This document shows, piece after piece, positions 1 to 8,500 of a DNA stretch of 64,000 bases. The notes beneath the pieces are model-generated. The model was not told the DNA's origin and ran no database searches. It was given only the letters and a program-made list of their open reading frames with translations. The stretch comes from Bacteroides faecium (GTDB lineage: Bacteria; Bacteroidota; Bacteroidia; Bacteroidales; Bacteroidaceae), in the NCBI RefSeq assembly GCF_012113595.1, contig NZ_CP050831.1, positions 124,001 to 188,000 of the forward strand. Direction: 5' to 3'. A program made the translations under genes and the position numbers. Every line of letters begins with the position of its first letter. The first letter of the stretch is position 1.

Positions 1-734
1 AGAGCCAACATATTATTCTGTTCATTCAATACAATTTCAGCTTTCTCTACATCAATCTGAGCTCTCTTCAAAGCCGCCTGTAAGCCAGCCAATGTAGGCT
101 GACTAGGATCAACCAATGCATTATAATAATTAGTTTGAGCAATCCTTAAGACATCATACTTATCATTCATTGTACTAGTTGTAGAAGCTAAGAACTCTTG
201 TGCAGTTTGAACCTGTTGCTGTTCTTTATCACTCAATGTCAACTTAGCAAGTTCAATCTCTTCCATAGCTAAATCATAAGAAGCTTGAGCTCTTGCTGTT
301 GCTTCCTGAGCAGCCAGCATATCCTTTCTGAATTTCTCTGCAGCCAAAGCCATGTTGTTTTCCGCATCGGCTTTTCTTTTCTTCGATTCAGCTATTTCTG
401 CTTCAATTCTTACTTTTTCTGCTTCATTCGTAGCCTGTTTCAACTCAACTTCAAGCTCCTTCAGCTTCACTTCCAATGCTTTCAACTGATTGTCATACTC
501 TGCTTTCTGATTAGCAAGCTCCTGTGCTTTATTCAGTAACTCCTGATTAGCAACCTTTGCTTTCTGCATTTCGACTTCCACTAACTCTACTGTTGCCTGT
601 GCCTTAATCAACTCAGACTTCGCCCCCCTCAGATTGGTGATGCCTTCCGGTTCATCGGTGTCAATACATCCTGTGAATGTAGCTGTCGTACCTGCCATAA
701 GCAAGGCTGCGACTAAATACGTCCATTTTCTCAT
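1..734 (-). CDS. Coiled-coil lipoprotein, C-terminus outside window
   Basis: The reading frame starts at ATG 732-734 and stays open to the window edge (about 244 codons), so the stop is not seen. The N-terminus is a lipoprotein signal: charged MRKW, a hydrophobic stretch, and lipobox FTGC with the modified cysteine at residue 23. The rest is rich in Ala, Glu, Lys and Gln with heptad-like spacing, which suggests a long coiled coil. I recognise no catalytic domain. The gene lies about 90 bases from the left repeat of an invertible segment and points away from it, so its transcription probably depends on inversion. Surface-layer and other surface lipoproteins of Bacteroides are known to be controlled this way. 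Its role here is inferred from context only. Confidence 0.8.
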   Translation of the reverse strand, partial: MRKWTYLVAALLMAGTTATFTGCIDTDEPEGITNLRGAKSELIKAQATVELVEVEMQKAKVANQELLNKAQELANQKAEYDNQLKALEVKLKELEVELKQATNEAEKVRIEAEIAESKKRKADAENNMALAAEKFRKDMLAAQEATARAQASYDLAMEEIELAKLTLSDKEQQQVQTAQEFLASTTSTMNDKYDVLRIAQTNYYNALVDPSQPTLAGLQAALKRAQIDVEKAEIVLNEQNNMLA

Positions 735-822
735 AAAAGTAAATTAAATGTTATACAATTAATAAATAAAAAATTTGGTTCTATTATTCATAGTTCTTTT
801 CCGTATTAATAGTTCTACTCCC

Positions 823-844
823 GTTACTTTGTAGGTAACGGGAA
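823..844 (+). repeat. Left inverted repeat of invertible promoter segment
   Basis: The 22 bases beginning GTTACTTTGTAGGTAACGGG match exactly, in reverse complement, bases 1102-1123. The core is GTTAC-N7-GTAAC, the dyad I know from Tsr-controlled invertible outer-surface-protein promoters in Bacteroides fragilis. Confidence 0.9.
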
Positions 845-1101
845 AACACATTGATCCCCTAACAGTAGTGTCTGCAGGGTATACTTAATAAATAAGGAAT
901 GGAAATAATTTAACCCCTGCTTCTGACAAGCGGCAGAGGGGAGGGAAATCTTTTGCAATATTTAGAAGTTAACAAAGCCCTAATACAAAGAATCCACGTG
1001 TTTTATCTGTCTTAGTTCCGCTTTTGAGTAGTTTATTAGAAAAAATGTTTGATTTAGTTTGGTTGTTTTAAGAAATATGCTCATATTTGCACCGATATTT
1101 A
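845..1101. promoter_or_regulatory. Invertible promoter segment, apparently OFF
   Basis: This 257-base noncoding stretch lies between perfect 22-bp inverted repeats. The best Bacteroides-type promoter inside reads rightward: TTTG at 1058-1061, a 20-base spacer, then CATATTTG at 1082-1089, one base off TAnnTTTG. It therefore points into the 3' end of the recombinase and away from the lipoprotein gene. I find no equally good leftward promoter. Inversion would put the -7 element near 857-864, about 120 bases from the lipoprotein ATG. The repeat geometry is seen directly; the ON/OFF reading is inference. Confidence 0.75.
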
Positions 1102-1123
1102 TTCCCGTTACCTACAAAGTAAC
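1102..1123 (-). repeat. Right inverted repeat, overlaps recombinase stop codon
   Basis: Exact reverse complement of 823-844. The recombinase stop codon (1112-1114) and its last three sense codons (Val-Thr-Leu) are written by the repeat itself. Because both repeat copies carry the same bases, the recombinase C-terminus is unchanged by inversion. Confidence 0.9.
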
Positions 1124-2077
1124 AGACCTATTATTCAGCAACTTACTTGTTTTATATAGATTTCCCAGTGAAGAAATCACTTTTACATTAGCTTCATCAA
1201 TCTTCTTATTTTTGAAAGGTTTCAGATAGGTTTCTGTCACAGTGATAGACGAATGTCCCATTGCCTCTGAAATAACACCTGGATGTACTTCGCAATAATA
1301 AGCCATTGTAGCCCATGTATGGCGAGCGGTATACGAACTTATATCTGTATTCAACCCAAGCACCTCTTTTAAAATGGTTAACTGATAATTAAAGTTTCGC
1401 AATGCCAGCTGATATTCCTTATATGCGGCTTCCGTTCCTTCAGCACTGGTAATTAACGAGAAAAGATAAGGAGAAGAAGAATCTGTATTCATATACCGTT
1501 CTATCAACTTCATAGCTTCCGACGTAAGGGTTACGGTCAGTAAACGACCGGTTTTTCTACGGCGATAAGTCAAAACGTTCCCATCAATATCATGCTTTTT
1601 TAAATAAGCAAGATCTACAAACGGCATACCGCGAAGCAAAAACATCAAAAAGAATAGCGCACGCGTACGCTGCAAGTCGCTATTTTCCGAATAATTTCCT
1701 ACAGGAATCTTTGTCATCAACAGCCCCATATCCTCCTTTTCCAAAGCACGCTTACGGTCGACACGCGTTCCTGTATAAACATAGCGGAAATGATGTGGCA
1801 CATAAGGAGCCAAATGTCGATCAACCGCACGGTTATATACAGCACGCAATGTACGCAGGTAAGTAGACACGGTATTCCAACTGCAATTCTTCTCCCGCAA
1901 ATACGACTCGTATTTCTTAAGAAAAGCCTGTGTTACTTTCCGAAAAGAAAGATTCCCACTACCATTGAATGCAATAACAGCATTCATACTGCTCCTATAA
2001 ATGTGAGCAGTACCAAAATTCCCACTCTTTTGTAGCCCATCGGCTACTTCTTTCATAAAAGAAATAAAGTTCCCCAT
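1112..2077 (-). CDS. Tyrosine site-specific recombinase (Tsr-type DNA invertase)
   Basis: A 321-residue recombinase with an N-terminal SAM-like core-binding domain (about residues 1-100) and a C-terminal catalytic domain. Visible catalytic positions are Arg in LLRGMPF (about 148), Arg252 in ARHTW, His275 in GHSS and the nucleophile Tyr284 in ETYL. The box-II position three residues before Arg252 is Tyr rather than His. The gene adjoins an invertible promoter, and one of its inverted repeats forms the gene's own 3' end, so this enzyme is the natural candidate to flip that segment. It may also act on the second candidate switch at 5.2-5.5 kb, whose sites differ in sequence. Family assignment is firm; target assignment is inference. 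Confidence 0.9.
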   Translation of the reverse strand: MGNFISFMKEVADGLQKSGNFGTAHIYRSSMNAVIAFNGSGNLSFRKVTQAFLKKYESYLREKNCSWNTVSTYLRTLRAVYNRAVDRHLAPYVPHHFRYVYTGTRVDRKRALEKEDMGLLMTKIPVGNYSENSDLQRTRALFFLMFLLRGMPFVDLAYLKKHDIDGNVLTYRRRKTGRLLTVTLTSEAMKLIERYMNTDSSSPYLFSLITSAEGTEAAYKEYQLALRNFNYQLTILKEVLGLNTDISSYTARHTWATMAYYCEVHPGVISEAMGHSSITVTETYLKPFKNKKIDEANVKVISSLGNLYKTSKLLNNRSVTL

Positions 2078-2166
2078 ATTTTTTATTAATGATGGGGAGA
2101 AGTATTAAATAAAGTCACATGATAAATTGGCTTTTATAATACTCTCCCCTGTTTATTAGTTCAAGA

Positions 2167-2186
2167 CAAATATAGCGATATATTTG
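2167..2186. promoter_or_regulatory. Palindrome with back-to-back -7 elements
   Basis: CAAATATAGCGATATATTTG has arms CAAATATA and TATATTTG. Each arm is a perfect TAnnTTTG on its own strand. The leftward element lies about 90 bases upstream of the recombinase start and is the likely -7 box of that gene; I see no good -33 box for it. The symmetry could also serve as an operator. Confidence 0.45.
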
Positions 2187-2335
2187 TTCTGAGGAAAAAA
2201 ACAAGTAAACGGAAACTTTCAGAAAGTCGGCACTAACTAAGAATAACTTCTTTCTTGTATATAGTAACCTTTTACCCGCCTGAAAACTATCCTGCCGACT
2301 ACATAGAATTATCTTCGAACATACATAATTCTAAT

Positions 2336-2421
2336 CGTCTGACTATAGTTTACTTTTCGTCTGACTATAGTTAGACGAAAGTTATACTATAGTCGGACGA
2401 AAGAATAACTATAGTCAGACG
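2336..2421. repeat. Four-copy dyad cluster (CGTCTGACTATAGT)
   Basis: Copies read plus at 2336-2350 and 2358-2372, then minus at 2386-2399 (one mismatch) and 2407-2421. The second copy continues into TTAGACG, making an imperfect 20-bp palindrome at 2358-2377 around ACTATAGT. The mirrored order (two forward, two reverse) allows a long folded structure or a multi-site operator. It lies between the divergent recombinase and EamA genes. Function unknown. Confidence 0.7.
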
Positions 2422-2516
2422 AATAAATCTATGCATAAGCTAAATCAATTCTATGCAGGCGGAACAATAGTTTTTAGCATACGAAAGATTAAATTATACT
2501 ATCAACGCCCTAAACG

Positions 2517-2548
2517 CTTGTTTATCATTAACGAACTGCGTACTTTTG
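2517..2548 (+). promoter_or_regulatory. Promoter of the EamA gene
   Basis: TTG at 2518-2520, a 20-base spacer, then the perfect -7 element TACTTTTG at 2541-2548. The element overlaps a TTG that could be read as an upstream start codon, which argues for translation from ATG 2576 instead. Confidence 0.7.
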
Positions 2549-2575
2549 CACGCCATTTTAAAAGAGCTAAAGACA

Positions 2576-3487
2576 ATGACCAACAAGACCAAAGGTTTTA
2601 TCTATGGAGCAATTGCCGCCGCAAGTTACGGCATGAATCCACTTTTTGCACTTCCGCTCTATGCAGCCGGTATGAGTGTCGATACGGTTTTATTCTATCG
2701 TTACTTTTTTGCCGCCATAGTGCTCGCCATTCTGATGAAGATGCAACGCCAGTCTTTTGCTCTCCGAAAGGCGGATATTCTGCCATTAGTCATCATGGGA
2801 TTGTTGTTCTCTTTTTCATCACTGCTGCTGTTTATGAGCTATAACTATATGGACGCCGGAATTGCTTCTACCATTCTGTTTGTCTATCCGGTGATGGTAG
2901 CTGTCATTATGGGAGCATTTTTCAAAGAGAAGATTTCCGCGATTACCGTTTTCTCGATCTTGCTGGCACTCTCGGGCATCGCTTTACTTTATCAGGGAGA
3001 CGGTGACAAGCCGCTGTCTACCATAGGCATAATCTTTGTACTGTTATCCTCACTCTCCTATGCTATATATATAGTAGGTGTAAATCGTTCGACATTGAAA
3101 AACCTGCCGACAACAAAACTTACGTTTTATGCTATCCTGTTCGGACTCTCGGTTTATATCGTCCGCCTGAACTTTTGCACAGAACTGCAGGTTATTCCAT
3201 CCGCCTGGCTTTGGGCGGACGTACTGTCACTGGCCATTCTGCCTACTGCCGTATCACTGGTCTGTACAGCCCTGGCCATCCATTACATAGGCTCCACACC
3301 AACGGCTATCTTAGGAGCTTTGGAACCTGTAACGGCTTTGTTTTTCGGCGTTCTTTTATTTCACGAAAAAATTACGCCCCGGTTAATGGTAGGTATTTTA
3401 ATGATTATCACTGCCGTTACCCTAATTATCATAGGAAAGTCGCTCATAAAAAAGATGGGAATGCTGTTGCAGATGAACAAAAAATAA
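2576..3487 (+). CDS. EamA/DMT family inner-membrane transporter
   Basis: A 303-residue protein of about ten hydrophobic helices in two homologous halves, the usual size and layout of the drug/metabolite transporter superfamily (EamA). The second half carries the typical GSTPTAILGALEPVTALFFG signature near the last helices. Members export metabolites, amino acids or drugs; nothing here shows the substrate. I chose ATG 2576 over the in-frame TTG at 2546 because the TTG lies inside the -7 promoter element and so would not be in the transcript. It is a single gene, with frr following from its own promoter. Confidence 0.88.
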   Translation: MTNKTKGFIYGAIAAASYGMNPLFALPLYAAGMSVDTVLFYRYFFAAIVLAILMKMQRQSFALRKADILPLVIMGLLFSFSSLLLFMSYNYMDAGIASTILFVYPVMVAVIMGAFFKEKISAITVFSILLALSGIALLYQGDGDKPLSTIGIIFVLLSSLSYAIYIVGVNRSTLKNLPTTKLTFYAILFGLSVYIVRLNFCTELQVIPSAWLWADVLSLAILPTAVSLVCTALAIHYIGSTPTAILGALEPVTALFFGVLLFHEKITPRLMVGILMIITAVTLIIIGKSLIKKMGMLLQMNKK

Positions 3488-3497
3488 TATACTTTTG
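3467..3497 (+). promoter_or_regulatory. Promoter of frr-rsgA
   Basis: TTG at 3467-3469, a 20-base spacer, then TACTTTTG at 3490-3497, matching the Bacteroides consensus. It overlaps the last codons of the EamA gene and leaves a leader of about 35 bases before the frr ATG. Confidence 0.7.
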
Positions 3498-3538
3498 CTA
3501 ATTAATCAATCGAATAGCAACTTTAATTATCGAAAAAT

Positions 3539-4099
3539 ATGGTAGACGTAAAGACTTGCCTTGACAATGCACAAGAAAAAATGGATATGGCCATCATGTA
3601 TCTGGAAGAAGCACTGGCACATATCCGCGCCGGAAAAGCGAGTACCCGACTGTTGGACGGTATCCGTGTAGACTCTTACGGAAGCATGGTTCCTATCAGC
3701 AATGTAGCAGCCCTAACTACTCCCGATGCACGCAGCATCACCATCAAACCTTGGGACAAAGGTATGTTCCGTATCATCGAAAAAGCAATTATCGACTCCG
3801 ATCTCGGCATTATGCCCGAAAACAACGGTGAAGTAATCCGTATCGGTATCCCTCCTCTGACGGAAGAACGCCGTAAACAACTGGCAAAACAGTGTAAAGC
3901 CGAAGGCGAAACAGCTAAAGTAAGTGTGCGCAACGCCCGCCGTGACGGTATCGATATGCTGAAGAAAGCCGTAAAAGATGGATTGGCAGAAGACGAGCAG
4001 AAGAATGCGGAAGCCAAACTGCAAAAAATCCATGATAAGTATATCAAACAGATAGATGATATGCTGGCTGAAAAGGACAAAGAAATAATGACTGTCTAA
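3539..4099 (+). CDS. frr: Ribosome recycling factor
   Basis: 186 residues, the normal length of RRF, which with EF-G splits post-termination ribosomes in the cytoplasm. The sequence follows the family along its whole length: an early basic GKAST segment, then the MVPISNVA, ARSITIKPWDKG and LTEERRKQLAKQCKAEGE regions, and a long C-terminal helix ending in a charged tail. It is followed after 18 bases by rsgA, a ribosome-assembly GTPase, so the two form a translation-related operon. No anomaly seen. Confidence 0.97.
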   Translation: MVDVKTCLDNAQEKMDMAIMYLEEALAHIRAGKASTRLLDGIRVDSYGSMVPISNVAALTTPDARSITIKPWDKGMFRIIEKAIIDSDLGIMPENNGEVIRIGIPPLTEERRKQLAKQCKAEGETAKVSVRNARRDGIDMLKKAVKDGLAEDEQKNAEAKLQKIHDKYIKQIDDMLAEKDKEIMTV

Positions 4100-4117
4100 A
4101 AAAATAAGGAGAGAAGC

Positions 4118-5050
4118 GTGCACGGATTAGTAATCAAAAACACAGGTAGCTGGTATCAGGTAAAGACCGATGACGGACAATTTGTTGAATGTAAAATCAA
4201 AGGTAATTTCCGACTCAAAGGGATCCGTAGTACCAACCCGGTAGCGGTGGGCGATCGTGTTCAGATTATACTCAATCAGGAAGGCACGGCTTTTATCAAC
4301 GAAATAGAAGATAGGAAGAACTACATCGTACGTCGTTCTTCCAATCTTTCCAAACAATCTCATATTCTTGCCGCTAATCTCGACCAATGTATGCTGGTGG
4401 CAACCGTCAACTATCCCGAAACTTCCACTATCTTCATCGACCGTTTTCTGGCATCGGCAGAAGCTTATCGGGTTCCCGTCAAACTGGTGTTCAACAAGGT
4501 GGATGCGTACAATGAGGACGAACTCCGCTATCTGGACGCACTTATCAATCTATATACACATATCGGATATCCCTGTTTCAAGGTTTCCGCAAAAAATGGT
4601 GACGGGGTAGACGAAATCAAAAAGGCTCTGGAAGGTCAGATTACTTTATTCGCCGGTCATTCGGGAGTAGGAAAATCTACGCTTATCAATGCCATACTGC
4701 CGGGCATAGAAACAAAAACCGGTGAAATTTCTTCTTATCATAATAAGGGAATGCATACCACTACTTTCTCTGAAATGTTTCCTGTAGACGGAAACGGATA
4801 TATCATTGATACGCCGGGTGTCAAAGGCTTCGGTACATTTGATATGGAAGAGGAAGAAATCGGACATTATTTTCCCGAAATATTCAAGATTTCTGCTGAC
4901 TGCAAATACAATAACTGCACTCATCGCCACGAACCGGGATGTGCTGTACGCAAGGCAGTAGAAGAACACCTGATAAGCGAATCACGCTACACCTCTTATC
5001 TGAATATGTTGGAAGATAAAGAGGAAGGCAAATACAGGGCTGCTTACTAA
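4118..5050 (+). CDS. rsgA: Ribosome small-subunit biogenesis GTPase RsgA
   Basis: 310 residues with an N-terminal OB-fold, a circularly permuted GTPase domain and a C-terminal zinc finger, the family layout. Motifs come in permuted order: G4 (FNKVD, near residue 127), then G1 (GHSGVGKST), then G3 (DTPGVKG), with the zinc ligands in CKYNNCTHRHEPGC. The enzyme assists late 30S maturation. It begins with GTG at 4118, preceded by the ribosome binding site AAGGAGAG; I see no better ATG. It is probably co-transcribed with frr. Confidence 0.96.
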   Translation: MHGLVIKNTGSWYQVKTDDGQFVECKIKGNFRLKGIRSTNPVAVGDRVQIILNQEGTAFINEIEDRKNYIVRRSSNLSKQSHILAANLDQCMLVATVNYPETSTIFIDRFLASAEAYRVPVKLVFNKVDAYNEDELRYLDALINLYTHIGYPCFKVSAKNGDGVDEIKKALEGQITLFAGHSGVGKSTLINAILPGIETKTGEISSYHNKGMHTTTFSEMFPVDGNGYIIDTPGVKGFGTFDMEEEEIGHYFPEIFKISADCKYNNCTHRHEPGCAVRKAVEEHLISESRYTSYLNMLEDKEEGKYRAAY

Positions 5051-5217
5051 TCTGTTTCTACCACATATTATCTTTCAATCACGGAAATATATTCCATGAT
5101 TACCTTTCATACTCCATAAAAATAAGTTCCAGATATTTTACTTTTAGAAGAAAAGTCCGAATATCCCTCTATGACATACTCAAACATTAGAAAGACTTCA
5201 AAAAACGTATACAAGTA

Positions 5218-5232
5218 CTAACAGAACTTGGT
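5218..5232 (+). repeat. Left inverted repeat upstream of SusC gene
   Basis: CTAACAGAACTTGGT is the exact reverse complement of 5492-5506. With flanks the repeat reads AGTACT-AAC-AGAACT (5214-5228), a 6-3-6 dyad with one mismatch, of the type used by tyrosine recombinases. Confidence 0.75.
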
Positions 5233-5491
5233 TATCATTTCATCGTCTTTTATCAAAAACAACATTACAAGACATGAACTGTTTTATACCTCTATACATA
5301 TTTGTCATTTATTCCACTTTAGAATACCATAACGGAACAAAAGTATATATTCTTTTTGCAAAAAGCAACAGAAATATATCTTTTTTTTCATAATTCTTTA
5401 TTTACGCCGTGCTTTGAGATAAAAAATGCACACATTCTTCTTCCAATCGACAAAGTAATTGCAAATAAAATTACAAACCTGTCAGTATCAT
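5233..5491. promoter_or_regulatory. Candidate invertible promoter for SusC/SusD, apparently OFF
   Basis: A 259-base AT-rich noncoding segment lies between 15-bp perfect inverted repeats directly upstream of a susC gene. Inside is a consensus promoter reading leftward: GTTG at 5369-5366, a 20-base spacer, then the perfect -7 TACTTTTG at 5345-5338. It points towards rsgA and away from susC. Inversion would move the -7 to 5379-5386, facing susC with a leader of about 200 bases. A weaker rightward CATATTTG lies at 5308-5315 without a good -33 box. SusC/SusD promoters switched by inversion are known in B. fragilis; the claim for this locus is inference from geometry. Confidence 0.65.
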
Positions 5492-5506
5492 ACCAAGTTC
5501 TGTTAG
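5492..5506 (-). repeat. Right inverted repeat upstream of SusC gene
   Basis: ACCAAGTTCTGTTAG, the exact partner of 5218-5232. It is part of the perfect dyad AGTTCT-GTT-AGAACT at 5496-5510. Confidence 0.75.
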
Positions 5507-5591
5507 AACTATAACAATATACAACAATCAGAACAAAGTAGAAAATAGTTTATATAAGTAAACCTGAATGTCAACTAAAAATTTAATTATT

Positions 5592-8500
5592 ATGAAAAAA
5601 ATCACGAGACAAGTCTCCATGTTTTTAGTAATAGGTGTATTGGGGCTCCCCGCCACCTTGCAAGCTAAAACCGGGATGGAAGTTTCAAGCCCTGAAATGG
5701 TGCAAGAGAGAGTAACAGGAACAGTCACGGATACTTCCGGTCCCGTCATCGGGGCAACAATCATGCAAAAAGGTACGACAAACGGTACCATTACCGACAT
5801 GGACGGGAAGTTTTCTTTGGACGGAGTGAAAAAAGGAGATGTAATCCAAATAACTTATATCGGATACATCATGCAAGAAATCACCTACACAGGCAAACCT
5901 ATCAAAGTGACACTGGTGGAAGACAGTAAGAAACTGGATGAAGTAGTCGTTGTCGGTTATGCCACGGTAAAAAAAGCCAACTTGACAGGTGCCGTTTCTG
6001 CCGTTGACAGTAAAGTACTGGAAGACCGCCCGATTATTAACCTCGGACAAGGACTGCAGGGAACGATTCCCAACCTGAACATCACTACCAGCGGACAGCC
6101 GGGTAAAGGTTCCACCTACAACGTCCGTGGTGAAACGTCCATTAATGGTGGTAGCCCGTTGGTATTAGTGGACGGAGTAGAAATGGATCCCAACTTAATT
6201 AATCCGCAGGACGTTGCCAGTGTATCCGTTTTGAAAGATGCCGCTTCCGCTTCTATCTATGGAGCACGTGCTGCCTATGGTGTAATTTTGATTACCACTA
6301 AAACCGGTAAAAAGAATATGCCGACCCAAGTATCACTTGATGCTTCTATATCATTCAACAGCCCGACCACACGTCCCAGCTACATGAACTCCATGGAATA
6401 TGCCAACTGGATGAACGCAGCCAACAACCTGACTAACGGCCGTGACCTTTTCAGCGCCGATGAAATGGAACATATCACGGCTTATTTCAATGATCCCGCG
6501 AACAATTCTCCGGTATTCGTCACCACAGACCCGAACAGTTGGCAGTATGGAAACTGCCAGGCAGGCAAATACGCCTACTGCGGCAACACGGACTGGATGA
6601 AAGAAATGTACAAGAAAAGCTACCCGTTACAGCAATATAACGTGAACATCAGCGGTGGTAGCGATAAAGCCACTTATTATACCTCAGTAGGATACACCGA
6701 CCAAGGCTCACTGCTGCGTCACGGCGACGAAGGATTCCGCAAGTTCAACATGGTGAACAACATCAACTACGACATAAACAACTGGCTGAATATATCTATG
6801 AAAACGAGCTATATCCGTACTGAATTATCGGGTATTGTACAAGACGGTGTACATGGCGAAGCATGGATTGGTAACGACACCCAACCCCTAATGCCCGTAA
6901 AACATCCCGACGGAAACTGGGCAGGACAGGGCAACTACACCAACTTTGCAGCCGTACTGGACGAAATGGGGTCACGCAAAACGACCAAGAACGACTTTTG
7001 GAATACACTGGCATTAAAATTGACACCATTGAAAGGCATGACTATCAACATGGACTACACCTTCAACTATTATGCCGAGCACAATAAAAACCACATCAAA
7101 TCCTTTAATGAATATGGTGTAGACGGGAATTTCCTGCAAGTGTTCCAATATTCCAAACCGAACGGTGTATATGAAGGACAAAACAACGATACCTACAACG
7201 CATTCAATTTCTTCGGCGACTATGAACGTACTTTCGGCAAGCACTACTTCAAAGTGATGGCAGGTTACAACCAGGAAACCAAGCATACACGCAGCTTCTA
7301 TGCCCAGCGTGAGAAACTGATATCAAACGATCTCCCTTCCATGGGCTCGGCTACAGGTGAAAAATATGTCGGCAACTCTGATGATAGTTGGGCTACAAGA
7401 AGCGGATTCTTCCGTGTCAATTATACGTATGCAGACCGTTACTTATTGGAACTGAACGGACGTTACGACCTCTCCTCAAAATTCCCGAAAAATGACCGTG
7501 CCGTATTTAATCCCTCTTTCTCAGTAGGCTGGAAACTTTCAGAAGAAAGCTGGTTCAAGAACCCGACCAACGGTTTCTTTGACGAACTGAAAATCAGAGG
7601 TTCATACGGTAGCCTTGCCAATCAAGCACTGGACAATGGCTGGCATTCTTATCTGTCCACCTACGGCACCGGAACAATGAGCTATATTATGGGCGGCGCA
7701 CAGAACCAGTATGTATCTCCCGGCGGCCTGGTAAGTACCTCCATCACTTGGGAGAAAGTTACCCAGTGGGATTTGGGTCTTGATTTCGCTATCCTGAACA
7801 ACCGCCTGCAGGGAACTTTCGACTACTACCAACGTTCTACCACAGGCATGCTGGGAGCCGGCAAAGTGCTGCCCGGTGTTCTTGGTACAAGTGAACCGGA
7901 AGAAAATGCGGCAGATATGGTGACCAGAGGTTGGGAACTTTCCCTCTCCTGGAATGACAGGCTGGAGAATGGCTTCCATTATAGCGCAAGCTTCAACTTA
8001 TCTGATACACAAGCCGAAATCACCAAGTTTGACAATCCGACGAAGTCTCTTTCCAGTTCTTATTATGAAGGCCAGATATTGGGTGACATTTGGGGATACG
8101 AATCTACATTATTCCAATCACAAGCCGAAATAGACGCAGCTCCCGACCAGTCAAAACTGGATGGCGGCATCAAAAAAGTACCGGGTGACATCAAATTCAT
8201 CAACCAAAATGATGATAACGTAATAAATAACGGTGAGAACACAGTAGACAATCCCGGTGATATGAAAATTATCGGTAATAACAAAGCACGTTTCCGCTAT
8301 GGTTTCAATATCTCGGCCGACTGGAAAGGGGTTGATTTCGGCATCTTCTTCCAAGGTGTAGGCAAACGTGACCTGATGCTGCCTGCCACATTCAAATGGC
8401 AGTATGGCAGCCAGTGGCAAGTCCCGGTGGCTGCCGCACAAGACTACTGGCGCGAGGACAATACCAGCGCATATTACCCCGTCGCACGCTTTAACGGCGG

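Noticed and set aside
2546..2575. Upstream TTG start for the EamA gene
   Set aside because: The TTG lies inside the -7 promoter element, so it would not be in the transcript; ATG 2576 gives a normal N-terminus.
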